From: Shouchella clausii
Lineage (GTDB): Bacteria > Bacillota > Bacilli > Bacillales > Bacillaceae_D
Length of the DNA stretch: 64,000 nt
Reading direction: 5' to 3'
Assembly (NCBI RefSeq): GCF_002250115.1
Contig: NZ_CP019985.1
Span: 1,922,001 to 1,986,000, forward strand
Shown here piece after piece: positions 16,636 through 25,120 of the stretch. Positions within the stretch are counted from its first letter, which is position 1; every line of letters starts with the position of its first letter. The notes below the pieces were generated by a model. The model saw only the letters and a program-made list of their open reading frames with translations. It made no database searches and was not told the origin of the DNA. The position numbers and the translations under genes were made by a program.

Positions 16636-17433
16636 ATGAAAAAAATGTTTGTAGCAGAACGAAGAGATTCGATTTTGGATATATTGCGTGAAAGCAAACG
16701 AATAACAGTAAAAGAATTGTCGGAGCGCTTAAACGTCTCTGAAGCGACTTTGCGTATGGATCTAAATCAATTAGAGAAACAAGGAAAGCTGGAACGTACC
16801 CATGGCGGGGCGATTTTAATCGATGACTTGCCAGCTGTGAGCGAAAAAGAGACAAGCTTTTCCTATCGAAAACAACAAAATACAAAAGAAAAAACATTAC
16901 TAGCGGAAGAAGCGAGCAAAATGCTATCCGACGGAGACTGCATTTTGCTCGATGCTAGTTCGACCGCACTTGAATTGGCAAAAGTCTTAAATAGCAAAAC
17001 ATTAAAACTGACGGTTGTCACAAGCGGTGTGTATACGGCGCTTGAATTGCGAGACCATCCGACGATCACAGTCATTTTGCTTGGCGGCGTATTGCGGAAA
17101 GGTTCCAGCTCGCTAGAGGGATTGCTCGGAGCGTCGATATTAGACGAAATCAATGTCGACTATTTGTTTACTTCGGCCAACGGATTTTCGAAATACGCTG
17201 GTTTAACGGATTTTAATGTGTATGAGGTGGAACTGAAAAAACGCATGGTTGAAAAAGTCAATCAAGTCGTTGCCTTAATCGACCATAGCAAAATCGGCAA
17301 AACATCAATTGCGACGTTTGCCCAGCTGGATGAAATTTCACTCGTCATTACAAACAAGGAAATCGACGCTGACTTTTCAGCTGTTTTAACCGAAGCTGGC
17401 GTAAAAGTAATTAACACAAACAACAATAAATAA
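16636..17433 (+). CDS. DeoR-family transcriptional regulator
   Basis: A 265-residue regulator. The N-terminal helix-turn-helix is KELSERLNVSEATLRMDLNQ followed by LEKQGKLERTHGG, and the C-terminal sugar-phosphate-sensing domain has DGDCILLDASSTALELAK, LLGGVLRKGSSSLEG and the FTSANGFS segment. DeoR proteins of sugar operons usually respond to a phosphorylated intermediate, here perhaps an erythrulose phosphate. It is divergent from the dehydrogenase unit and precedes the isomerase/kinase unit by 83 bases. Confidence 0.92.
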   Translation: MKKMFVAERRDSILDILRESKRITVKELSERLNVSEATLRMDLNQLEKQGKLERTHGGAILIDDLPAVSEKETSFSYRKQQNTKEKTLLAEEASKMLSDGDCILLDASSTALELAKVLNSKTLKLTVVTSGVYTALELRDHPTITVILLGGVLRKGSSSLEGLLGASILDEINVDYLFTSANGFSKYAGLTDFNVYEVELKKRMVEKVNQVVALIDHSKIGKTSIATFAQLDEISLVITNKEIDADFSAVLTEAGVKVINTNNNK

Positions 17434-17516
17434 CAACAAACGAAAATAAATGATTGACAAAAATAATCCTATTTGCAAAAATGGAGCTAAGGAAAGGGTG
17501 AAAGGGGTTACATCAA

Positions 17517-17978
17517 GTGAAAATTGCGATTGGTTCTGACCATAATGCGTTTGAACTGAAAGAAGAATTAAAGACGTACATGATAGATGAGGGCTATGAT
17601 GTCGTTGATTACGGTTGCCACTCTTGTGAAGCAGTCGACTACCCAGATGTTTCCTTCCGCGTCGGCAACGACATCATGAAAGGCGAGATCGACCGTGGCA
17701 TCCTGATTTGCGGGACAGGAATTGGCGTCGCGATTGCAGCAGGCAAAGTGCCAGGCATCCGGGCCGCCCTTTGCCATGATACTTATTCAGCTGAACGGGC
17801 GCAATTGAGCAACAATGCCCAAATCTTGACGATGGGCGCGAAGGTGATTGGCCCAGAAGCGGCTAAAAAAGTGTTAAACGCTTACTTAGGCGCTTCATTT
17901 GCAGGCGGTCCCTCAGCGAGGAAAATCCAACAAATCGCCGAGCAAGAGCAGGCATACCTTGAGCAGGAAAGCAGGTAA
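17517..17978 (+). CDS. RpiB/LacAB-type sugar-phosphate isomerase
   Basis: A 153-residue RpiB-fold isomerase. SDHNAFELK replaces the usual SDHAGYxLK. Cys65 lies in the active-site CGTGIG (65-70), and HDTYSAERAQLSNNAQIL has the RpiB helix. The position next to DhaK/DhaL points to a tetrulose-phosphate isomerase (as DerI, D-erythrulose 4-phosphate to D-erythrose 4-phosphate) rather than ribose 5-phosphate isomerase; this is inference. The start is GTG after GAAAGGGG, 9 bases spacing. A possible promoter (TTGACA at 17454) lies in the gap after deoR. Confidence 0.88.
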   Translation: MKIAIGSDHNAFELKEELKTYMIDEGYDVVDYGCHSCEAVDYPDVSFRVGNDIMKGEIDRGILICGTGIGVAIAAGKVPGIRAALCHDTYSAERAQLSNNAQILTMGAKVIGPEAAKKVLNAYLGASFAGGPSARKIQQIAEQEQAYLEQESR

Positions 17979-17983
17979 GAGAA

Positions 17984-18994
17984 ATGAAAAAACTCGTAAA
18001 CAATCCCGATGTTGTTGTGGATGAAATGATCGACGGCTATTTGAAAGCGTTTCCGAAGTTAGTGGCGAAAGTCGAGGGAAGCGGGCGCGCCCTTGTCGCC
18101 AAACAGTCCCTTCATGGAAACGGAAAAGTTGGCATCGTCATAGGCGGCGGTTCCGGCCATGAGCCAGCGTTTATGGGCTATATCGGCCGTGGCATGGCTG
18201 ATGGCGTGGCCATTGGAAATATTTTTGCTTCCCCACCGCCACAGCCAATCGTAGAGGCGACCGAAGCAGTCAATCAAGGCAATGGCGTCGTATACATTTA
18301 CGGCAACTACGCAGGCGACATCATGAATTTCGGCATGGCTTCTGATTTAGCCGATATGGAGCACGACATAAAAGTAGAATCGATTATCGTCCGTGACGAT
18401 GTCGCTTCTGCGCCAAAAAGGGAAAAAGAAAAGCGAAGAGGAATCGCAGGCGAATTTTTTGTCACTAAAGTGGCAGGCGCCGCTTCTGCCAGGGGAGACG
18501 ACTTAAGCGAAGTCGTCCGCTTAACGAATAAAGCAAATGAATCGGTGCGCAGCATGGGAGTCGGATTGACGCCGTGTGCATTGCCGCAAACAGGCAAACC
18601 GAGTTTTGTCCTTGGTAAAAACGAAATGGAAATCGGGCTTGGCCACCACGGAGAGCCTGGTGTTGAAAAAGGACCGCTGCAACAAGCGGACGATGTGTGC
18701 GACCGCCTCATTGACGACATTTTAAACGATGGCGGCCTTAAAGCTGGAGACGATGTCGCCGTGCTTGTCAACGGACTAGGTTCCACGACGCAAATGGAAT
18801 TGTTTATTATGTTTCGGAGAGTCGAACAGCGCCTGAGCGAAAAACAAATCAACATCCACCGCAGTTATGTCGGCAATTATAGCACATCAATGGAAATGGG
18901 CGGCTGCTCGGTTACGCTTATGAAAGTGGACGAAGAACTAAAAGCGCTCATCGATGCGCCAGCCGAATGCCCGCTGTATGCCCAATACGAGTAA
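17984..18994 (+). CDS. dhaK: Dihydroxyacetone kinase-like substrate-binding subunit (DhaK)
   Basis: The 336-residue DhaK domain binds short ketoses through a His hemiaminal. It has GGGSGHEPAFMGYIGRGMAD (54 onward), NIFASPPPQP and GLGHHGEPGVEKG with the ketose-binding His at 221/222. It is made as a separate chain from the DhaL subunit encoded 13 bases later. No DhaM phosphotransferase gene is present, so ATP rather than PEP may be the phosphate donor. In this context the substrate is probably erythrulose; dihydroxyacetone is the alternative. Confidence 0.9.
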   Translation: MKKLVNNPDVVVDEMIDGYLKAFPKLVAKVEGSGRALVAKQSLHGNGKVGIVIGGGSGHEPAFMGYIGRGMADGVAIGNIFASPPPQPIVEATEAVNQGNGVVYIYGNYAGDIMNFGMASDLADMEHDIKVESIIVRDDVASAPKREKEKRRGIAGEFFVTKVAGAASARGDDLSEVVRLTNKANESVRSMGVGLTPCALPQTGKPSFVLGKNEMEIGLGHHGEPGVEKGPLQQADDVCDRLIDDILNDGGLKAGDDVAVLVNGLGSTTQMELFIMFRRVEQRLSEKQINIHRSYVGNYSTSMEMGGCSVTLMKVDEELKALIDAPAECPLYAQYE

Positions 18995-19007
18995 GAGGTG
19001 ACAACAA

Positions 19008-19637
19008 ATGATCCAAGCGACGGATTTAAAGAAAGCGCTTTACTCAATGCGCGACAAAATGGCAGAAGAGCGTGATTATTTATGTGAATTAGACCGCCAC
19101 CTAGGCGATGGCGACCATGGCGTCACGATGGACATTGGCTGGAAAGCAGTCGCACAAGCGCTAGACGACCTCGATGCCGAAACCGATATTAGCGTCATTT
19201 GCAAACAAGTGGCGATGGCATTTTTAAATGCCGTCGGTTCTTCCGTCGGCCCCCTTTATGCGACTGGTTTTTTGCAAGCAGGCAAACCGTTTAAAGGAAA
19301 AACCGCTTTAACAAGCGAAGACGTCGCCACCTTTTGGATTGCGTTTGCAGAAGGAATAGAAGCGCGAGGCGGCGCAAAAATAGGCGATAAAACAATGGTC
19401 GATACCCTTGCGCCAATGGCCGCCTACCTGCGTGAGCGAGAAGGCGGATTCGACAGCGAAGGAGCGCTTGCCGCCGCCAAAAAAGGGATGGAATCAACCA
19501 AAACGCTACAAGCCAACGTTGGCCGCTCAAGCCGTTTAGGAGAACGGTCGATCGGCACGATCGATCCTGGCGCCGCTTCAGCGTTCTTGCTATTTAAAGC
19601 CTTTTGCGACTCAGTCCAGCCTCGAGAAAAAGTGTAG
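19008..19637 (+). CDS. dhaL: Dihydroxyacetone kinase-like nucleotide-binding subunit (DhaL)
   Basis: A 209-residue all-helical DhaL domain that binds ADP/ATP with two magnesium ions via Asp29, Asp34 and Asp36 in LDRHLGDGDHG. It also has NAVGSSVGPLYATGF, KTMVDTLAPM and the glycine-rich GRSSRLGERSIGTIDPGAAS. It pairs with the DhaK chain upstream to give a split ketose kinase. Start follows AGAGGTGA. The next gene (glpX) begins 10 bases after its stop. Confidence 0.9.
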   Translation: MIQATDLKKALYSMRDKMAEERDYLCELDRHLGDGDHGVTMDIGWKAVAQALDDLDAETDISVICKQVAMAFLNAVGSSVGPLYATGFLQAGKPFKGKTALTSEDVATFWIAFAEGIEARGGAKIGDKTMVDTLAPMAAYLREREGGFDSEGALAAAKKGMESTKTLQANVGRSSRLGERSIGTIDPGAASAFLLFKAFCDSVQPREKV

Positions 19638-19647
19638 GTAGACGAAA

Positions 19648-20604
19648 ATGAGAGATTTTTTATTTTCAATGGCCCACGTAACCGAACAAGCAGCCGTCGC
19701 CTCCTTTCCTTGGATCGGCACAGGCAATAAAATCGAAGCAGACCGGGCGAGCACCGAGGCGATGCGGGCAGCGCTAAACCGCATTCCCTTTCGAGGCAGA
19801 ATCGCGATTGGCGAAGGAGAAATGGATGAAGCACCCATGCTGTACATCGGCGAAATTGTCGGAAACGGCAGCGGACCGCTGTTCGATCTCGCTGTCGACC
19901 CCCTCGACGGGACAACGCCTGCCTCAAAAGGGCAAGGCGACTGCATCGCCGTACTAGCCGGAGCACCGCACGGCACATTGCTTCATGCCCCAGACATGTA
20001 TATGGAAAAGCTGGCGACTGGAACCGAAGCCAAAGGGGCCGTCCATTTAGACGCGCCGATAGAAGCAAACATTCAAGCCGTAGCCCGCGCCAAAAACAAG
20101 GCAGTGAAAGACGTCACAGTCATTGTCCAAGACCGGACACGCCATCAAAAACTCGTGCAACGAGCAAGGCACACAGGCGCAAAAGTCAAATTGTTCCACG
20201 AAGTAGACGTGACGGCCGCATTAGCAACCGCATTGCCCGACCACGACATCGATTTATTTGTCGGAATCGGCGGCGCACCAGAAGGCGTCGTAGCCGCCGT
20301 TGCAATAAAATGCTTAGGCGGCGATTTCCAAGGACGGCTGCTTCCAGACGACCAAGAACAACTTGCTCGCTGCCAGCAAATGGGCCTCGCCAACCCCAAT
20401 CAATTACTGAACCTTCATGATTTAGTCGCCTCACGACAATGCTTTTTTATCGCCACAGGGGTGACCGACGGCCTGCTCGTCGACGGCGTCAAAAAGAACA
20501 GCCAAGGCGAACTCGCCACCCACACCTTTATGGTCGACGGAGTGTCAAATGAAATCCGCGTTGTCCAGACGATCCATCGTCCTGAACAAGTATTGATAAA
20601 ATAA
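19648..20604 (+). CDS. glpX: Class II fructose/sedoheptulose bisphosphatase (GlpX)
   Basis: Removes the 1-phosphate from fructose 1,6-bisphosphate and in some bacteria sedoheptulose 1,7-bisphosphate. The 318 residues include GTGNKIEADRAST, IGEGEMDEAPML (metal site, 54-65), DPLDGTTPASKG (84 onward) and GIGGAPEGVVAA. It ends the tetritol unit. A bisphosphatase fits a pathway that feeds erythrose 4-phosphate: aldolase would make sedoheptulose bisphosphate, which needs this step, and gluconeogenic flux also needs it. A damaged copy of the last ~270 bases is found at 27344. Confidence 0.92.
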   Translation: MRDFLFSMAHVTEQAAVASFPWIGTGNKIEADRASTEAMRAALNRIPFRGRIAIGEGEMDEAPMLYIGEIVGNGSGPLFDLAVDPLDGTTPASKGQGDCIAVLAGAPHGTLLHAPDMYMEKLATGTEAKGAVHLDAPIEANIQAVARAKNKAVKDVTVIVQDRTRHQKLVQRARHTGAKVKLFHEVDVTAALATALPDHDIDLFVGIGGAPEGVVAAVAIKCLGGDFQGRLLPDDQEQLARCQQMGLANPNQLLNLHDLVASRQCFFIATGVTDGLLVDGVKKNSQGELATHTFMVDGVSNEIRVVQTIHRPEQVLIK

Positions 20605-20610
20605 GGAAAG

Positions 20611-20640
20611 AAGCTCCACGTGTGTAGCGTGGGGTTTTTT
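20611..20640 (+). terminator. Terminator after glpX
   Basis: CTCCACG, a 7-base loop and CGTGGGG, then TTTTTT. The same hairpin, with one changed base, is carried along in the damaged glpX copy at about 27563-27593. Confidence 0.8.
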
Positions 20641-21102
20641 AGTTGGGAGGGGATGGGCGGAAAGGAAGGAAACTAGTTGTTACGCTCAGATAACGCTCAG
20701 ATATTGATGCTTTTAAGCTACACTAATAGAAAATGCCTAGTGGGGCTCACTATGAAAAATGATGACTTTGACTTGGGCTAACTTATGGTTTTATGTAGAA
20801 TTCAACCTGAGTCTCCTTGTTAGAAGTCAATGATCTTTGACACTCCACATCCTACAAAGGGCTCTTTTTATTTCACTCCTCTCAGAACCTTCTAACAGGA
20901 AGCTCCTTTTAATAGGGAACTTTCGCTGTCGTACTCCATGTAAGTTTGAATTTCCCATCTCGCTTTCCTTCAATCGCCCAAAGCGTGTCGGCGAACCTTT
21001 TTGATTTGGCTTTTTATAAGAGTTTGGCTGTTAAACAGCGTCAGCAACTTTCTGAAAAAAGCGCTTGCTGATTGAAAAACATTCGGTTATACTTCCGATA
21101 TA
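20641..21102. other. Gene-free interval with a CRISPR leader/repeat remnant at 20915-20959
   Basis: No supported gene is seen. AATAGGGAACTTTCGCTGTC at 20911-20930 followed by GTACTCCATGTAAGTTTGAA matches the leader end and first repeat at 58444-58489 with several changes (TTTCGCTGTCG identical, then TACTCC for CACTCC and a short deletion). A tandem pair of AACGCTCAGAT lies at 20682-20703. Confidence 0.5.
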
Positions 21103-21192
21103 GGAAAACGTTTTATCATGAATGTAGCAGTTGTATTGCTTGCTCAAGCGTTTTGATAGGACTATTTTCAACTAAAACTGAAAACGTTTTCC
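21103..21192 (+). promoter_or_regulatory. Two LacI-type operators before the aldolase gene
   Basis: Perfect AAAACGTTTT palindromes occur at 21105-21114 (in GGAAAACGTTTTAT) and 21181-21190 (in TGAAAACGTTTTCC), 76 bases apart, so a tetrameric or looping LacI repressor could bind both. The second lies 17 bases before the ribosome binding site. The same word recurs at 26036, 26166 and 27233. Confidence 0.75.
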
Positions 21193-21216
21193 TTTTAGTA
21201 TAAGGAGGATGATGAT

Positions 21217-22122
21217 GTGAAACGACTGTATGGGATTACAACAGCAATGGTCACGCCGTTCACAGAAACTGGAGAAGTAGATGTGCCGGCTGTGCGTGCT
21301 CTCACTGATTTCTTGATTGAGAAAGGGGTGCATGGCTTATTTCCTTTAGGAACGACTGGGGAAATGAATAAATTGAGTATTGAGGAACGGAAACAGGTAG
21401 CTGAAGCGGTCATTAGTCAAGCGGCTGGAAGGGTCCATGTTTTCATTCAGGTTGGTGCCCAGACAATGGGAAGCACGCTTGAATTGGCAAGGCATGCGCT
21501 TGAGGCAGGCGCGGACGGGATTGGCGTTGTTACGCCATTTTTTCTCGGTGCCGATGATCGGGAACTGGAAGAATATTATGTAACAGTGGCAAAACAGTTG
21601 CCGGATGATTTTCCGGTGTACTTATATAACATCCCCCAAGCATCAGCGAACGATTTGAAGCCAGAGGTGGCCGAACGCATTGTGAGGCGGACTGAAAATG
21701 TGGTGGGGATCAAATACAGCTATCCAGATTTTGTTCGTTTGCAAGAATATAGTTTTGTAAATGGTGGTGACTTTTCTGTATTGACAGGAACGGACCGCTT
21801 GTTGACTGCTGCACTAGCTTTAGGGTGCGACGGCACGGTATCCGGGGTTTCTGGCGTATGGCCTGAACCCTTTGTCAGAGCATATGAAGCGTTCTGCATG
21901 GGCGATTTAGAAACAGCAAGGACGCACCAATCGGTGGCAACGGCTTATTGTGTAGCGTTAAAAGGAGGAAGCAACATGTCGTATTTTAAGGAAGCGCTTA
22001 AAATGCGCGGAATTGATGTAGGCGGCATGAGGCGACCTCAATTGGATTTGACGGCTTCTCAACTGAGCGAGTTAAAAAGCGCATTGAAGAAGGTGGAGTC
22101 TAGAAATAGTGATATCAATTAA
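21217..22122 (+). CDS. DapA/NanA-superfamily aldolase or dehydratase
   Basis: Schiff-base TIM-barrel enzyme, 301 residues. GTTGE (45-49) binds the pyruvate-type carboxylate, Tyr137 in YLYNIPQ and Lys166 in VGIKYSY are the catalytic pair. Dihydrodipicolinate synthase is unlikely to be its role, since it sits with a TTT importer, a ribokinase-family kinase and a LacI repressor. A sugar-acid aldolase or dehydratase (2-keto-3-deoxy type) is more likely. Start is GTG after AGGAGG. First gene of the LacI-controlled unit. Confidence 0.85.
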   Translation: MKRLYGITTAMVTPFTETGEVDVPAVRALTDFLIEKGVHGLFPLGTTGEMNKLSIEERKQVAEAVISQAAGRVHVFIQVGAQTMGSTLELARHALEAGADGIGVVTPFFLGADDRELEEYYVTVAKQLPDDFPVYLYNIPQASANDLKPEVAERIVRRTENVVGIKYSYPDFVRLQEYSFVNGGDFSVLTGTDRLLTAALALGCDGTVSGVSGVWPEPFVRAYEAFCMGDLETARTHQSVATAYCVALKGGSNMSYFKEALKMRGIDVGGMRRPQLDLTASQLSELKSALKKVESRNSDIN

Positions 22123-22188
22123 TAGAGATTTAGCAAGTCTGCTCGGACTATTATAACGGCTGTGCATGATTAGGGAGGGTAGATAAAG

Positions 22189-23160
22189 ATGGACAGGCTT
22201 ACAAACCTTTTTATAAGCATTGTGGCTGCGTTATGTTTAGCGAGTTGTTCAAACCAGAGTCCGGAAGAAGCTGCTGAACGTTATCCTGAAGACCAAGTCA
22301 GCCTCATTGTCCCGTTTGCAACAGGAGGGGCTTCGGATGTGGTGTCTCGCGCTGTGGCAATGGCGATGGAGGAAGAGTTAGGTGTCCCTGTTGTTGTCGT
22401 CAATAAAACTGGCGGGGTAGGGGCTATTGGCGTGTACGATGTCATGATGGCTAATGCAGATGGCTACCGAATCGGTTATGTGCCAGTAGAGTTAGTGATG
22501 TATGACGGATTGCAAATCGCCAGCATTTCGCCATATGAATTTGCCTATATCAGTAGGCTAATGGAAATTCCGGCAGCGATCACCGTTTCTGCCGATGCTC
22601 CGTATAATACGCTCGATGAATTTATCACTTATGCGAAAGAACATCCAGGCGAATTGCAGATCGGTAATTCCGGGACAGGATCGATTTGGCATATAGCGGC
22701 AGGCGCACTTGCCCAAGAGGCCGGGGTTGAGTTCAATTATGTCCCTTTTGAAGGGGCAGCTCCGGCTGTTGGCTCATTGCTTGGCGGTCATATTGACGCG
22801 GTGTCCGTCAGCCCTTCAGAAGTAAAAACGGGGCTCGATAGCGGCGACTTAAAATTGTTAGGAGTCATGGGGAACGAGCGAGATCCAGTGGTTCCCGATG
22901 TGCCGACGATGAAGGAACAAGGCTATGATGTCGTTTTAGGCGGCTGGGGCGGGTTTGTCGCTCCTAAAGATACACCGGAAGAAATCATTGCCGCGTTAGA
23001 TGCCGCGATCGAAAAAAGCATGGAGACGGAAACCTTCCAGACATTGGCAGAATCAAGGGGGTTGACGCCAGCTTATTTGCCTGGCCAGGCGTTTGAAGCG
23101 TTTGCGGTGGAGCAATACGAATTCTTTAACGAATTGATCCCTAGCATTGAAATGGAGTAG
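22189..23160 (+). CDS. tctC: TTT transporter solute-binding lipoprotein (TctC/Bug family)
   Basis: Extracytoplasmic receptor of 323 residues. Lipoprotein signal with LCLASC (Cys20). The Bug fold is recognised by YPEDQVSLIVPFATGGASDVVSRA, the VVVNKTGGVGAIGVYDVMMA loop, IGNSGTGSIWHIAAG, VPFEGAAPAVGSLLGGHIDA and GGWGGFVAPKDTP. Such receptors bind carboxylates including sugar acids. ATG follows GGGAGGG. Followed by tctB and tctA in the normal order. Confidence 0.92.
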   Translation: MDRLTNLFISIVAALCLASCSNQSPEEAAERYPEDQVSLIVPFATGGASDVVSRAVAMAMEEELGVPVVVVNKTGGVGAIGVYDVMMANADGYRIGYVPVELVMYDGLQIASISPYEFAYISRLMEIPAAITVSADAPYNTLDEFITYAKEHPGELQIGNSGTGSIWHIAAGALAQEAGVEFNYVPFEGAAPAVGSLLGGHIDAVSVSPSEVKTGLDSGDLKLLGVMGNERDPVVPDVPTMKEQGYDVVLGGWGGFVAPKDTPEEIIAALDAAIEKSMETETFQTLAESRGLTPAYLPGQAFEAFAVEQYEFFNELIPSIEME

Positions 23161-23171
23161 GAGGGATAAGA

Positions 23172-23606
23172 TTGAAAACAGCGAATTTGCTACTCAACGG
23201 TACAATTACGGTTGCATGTCTCATCTTTTTTTATCAAACGTTTCATTTTCCAATGCTTTTTGGCATTGAAGATTCCGGGCCTGCCCTTTTTCCAAGAATC
23301 GCTTTAGCCGCCCTTCTTTTGTTTGTCATAATTGATAGCGCTGTCATAATAAGGAAACGAGATGGCGAGTTCTTTTTCACAAAAGAAGAAAGAGGAAACC
23401 TTTGGAGATTAGCGCTTTTAATTGGTTTGTTGGTTTTCTTTGTTTTCTTTTTAGGAAAGCTCCCGTTCTTGATCTTGTCGCTTGTAACGATGTTTTTGAT
23501 TGGTTTGGTGTTTCAGTTAAAGTGGGGGCCGGCTTTGCTGACAGCGGTTGTTTTGACGTTCTTTATCCAATTTGTCTTTATTAAAGGGCTCAACATTATC
23601 CTGTAG
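23172..23606 (+). CDS. tctB: TTT transporter small permease (TctB)
   Basis: A 144-residue membrane protein with four hydrophobic stretches, including LLNGTITVACLIFFYQTFHF, GPALFPRIALAALLLFVIID, LWRLALLIGLLVFFVFFL and LLTAVVLTFFIQFVFI. Short, poorly conserved proteins of this layout between tctC and tctA are TctB. TTG start after GGAGGGAT. It ends 13 bases before tctA. Confidence 0.85.
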   Translation: MKTANLLLNGTITVACLIFFYQTFHFPMLFGIEDSGPALFPRIALAALLLFVIIDSAVIIRKRDGEFFFTKEERGNLWRLALLIGLLVFFVFFLGKLPFLILSLVTMFLIGLVFQLKWGPALLTAVVLTFFIQFVFIKGLNIIL

Positions 23607-23619
23607 GAGGTGCTTATAA

Positions 23620-25101
23620 ATGGATACAGTCATGTTGGTTTTGCAGCCAGGGGTTCTTTTTTTTATGCTACTTGGAACGTTTCTTGGCCTGTTTATTGGC
23701 GCTTTACCTGGCTTAACCGCAACAATGGGGGTAGCGGTGCTAACGCCGCTAACATTTTGGCTCGCTCCACAGGAAGGATTGGCTATGCTTATTGCGATTT
23801 ATTGTACGGCGATCTTTGCCTCTGGTATTCCGGCTATTCTTGTAAACACGCCGGGAACCCCTGCTTCCGTGACAACAACGTTTGATGGCTATCCACTTAC
23901 GCAACAAGGGAAGCAAGGAGTGGCGCTTGGAATTAACGCCCTTTATTCAGGGCTTGGTGGGCTGGTGAGCACGGCGTTTTTAATCTTTGCGGCTTTCCCG
24001 ATTTCAAAGGTGGCACTTCTATTTGGCCCCGCTGAATATTTTGCTTTAGCAGTATTTGGGCTGACGATTATGGTTAGCGTCTCTTCCGGCTCCATTATTA
24101 AAGGGTTGATTTCTGGTGGCATCGGCTTGTTTATTGTTACAATCGGGCTCGACCCGATCCGGAACATTCCCCGGTTTACCTACGATTATCCGCCTTTGCT
24201 TGAAGGGTTGTCATTCATTCCGATTATGATTGGTTTGTTCGGGCTTGCTGAAGTGTTTAGCCAAATGCTTTCCAAGCAAACAACGAAGACTGGAACCACT
24301 GAGAAAGTGGGGCGGATTCTTCCGAATAAAGCGGAACGAAAAGAAGTCCGGAAACCGTTTTGGATGTCTTCGATCCTGTCGACGTTTATTGGGGTCATCC
24401 CTGGAGCCGGCGGTGATATTGCTTCGATTATTTCCTGGAACCAAGCCAAGAATATGGCGAAAGGAGAGAAAAAAGCCGAGTATGGAAAAGGCTCCCTTGG
24501 CGGACTAACTGCCTCTTGCACGTCGAACAGCGCAGTCATTGGAGGCGCGTTTACAACAATGATGACGTTGGGCCTGCCTGGGGATGCTGTTACAGCTATT
24601 TTAATCGGTTCATTGATGATGTACGGGCTTGATCCAGGACCGGCGCTGTTTACTGAAAATATAGAAATGGTCCATCTGATCTTTGCGCTCTTGATTATCT
24701 CCAATCTGCTTGTAATTGTGGTTGGGTTACTTGGTTCCAATCTATTTACAAGAATCATTCAAATACGCCAAGAATTTATTCACTTAGCAGTTGTGCTGTT
24801 TTGTATCGTAGGAGCTTACGCGTTGAATAACTCTTATTTTGACGTTTGGGTGATGGTCATTGCTGGCTTTTTTGGATTGCTCTTCAAAAAATTACGTATC
24901 CCTCTTGGTCCGCTCATTTTAGCCCTTATTCTCGGACCATTGGCTGAAGCGAATTTCCGGCGCGCAATTATGATTAGCGGAGGAAGTATGGATATCTTTT
25001 TCACTAGTCCTATCGCCATAGCCTTATTTGTCATAGCTGGACTTTCAGTTTTAATTCCTATGTTTAGACGAAACCCTAAAAATAACGCCCCTTCCGCTTA
25101 A
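23620..25101 (+). CDS. tctA: TTT transporter large permease (TctA)
   Basis: The 493-residue channel with about 12 helices. Typical motifs are GLFIGALPGLTATMGVAVLTPLT (split here over 671-750 bases into the gene), YCTAIFASGIPAILVNTPGTP, FIGVIPGAGGDIASIISWNQ and LGLPGDAVTAILIGSLMMYG. AGGAGG is 9 bases ahead of ATG. The stop codon lies inside a terminator hairpin shared with the convergent kinase gene. Confidence 0.93.
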   Translation: MDTVMLVLQPGVLFFMLLGTFLGLFIGALPGLTATMGVAVLTPLTFWLAPQEGLAMLIAIYCTAIFASGIPAILVNTPGTPASVTTTFDGYPLTQQGKQGVALGINALYSGLGGLVSTAFLIFAAFPISKVALLFGPAEYFALAVFGLTIMVSVSSGSIIKGLISGGIGLFIVTIGLDPIRNIPRFTYDYPPLLEGLSFIPIMIGLFGLAEVFSQMLSKQTTKTGTTEKVGRILPNKAERKEVRKPFWMSSILSTFIGVIPGAGGDIASIISWNQAKNMAKGEKKAEYGKGSLGGLTASCTSNSAVIGGAFTTMMTLGLPGDAVTAILIGSLMMYGLDPGPALFTENIEMVHLIFALLIISNLLVIVVGLLGSNLFTRIIQIRQEFIHLAVVLFCIVGAYALNNSYFDVWVMVIAGFFGLLFKKLRIPLGPLILALILGPLAEANFRRAIMISGGSMDIFFTSPIAIALFVIAGLSVLIPMFRRNPKNNAPSA

Positions 25102-25112
25102 GGAAAGGGCGT
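25084..25112. terminator. Bidirectional terminator between tctA and kinase gene
   Basis: AACGCCCCTTCC pairs with GGAAAGGGCGTT around a GCTTAA loop that contains the tctA stop codon. It can act on both converging transcripts. Confidence 0.65.
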
Positions 25113-25120
25113 TTGGTGTG

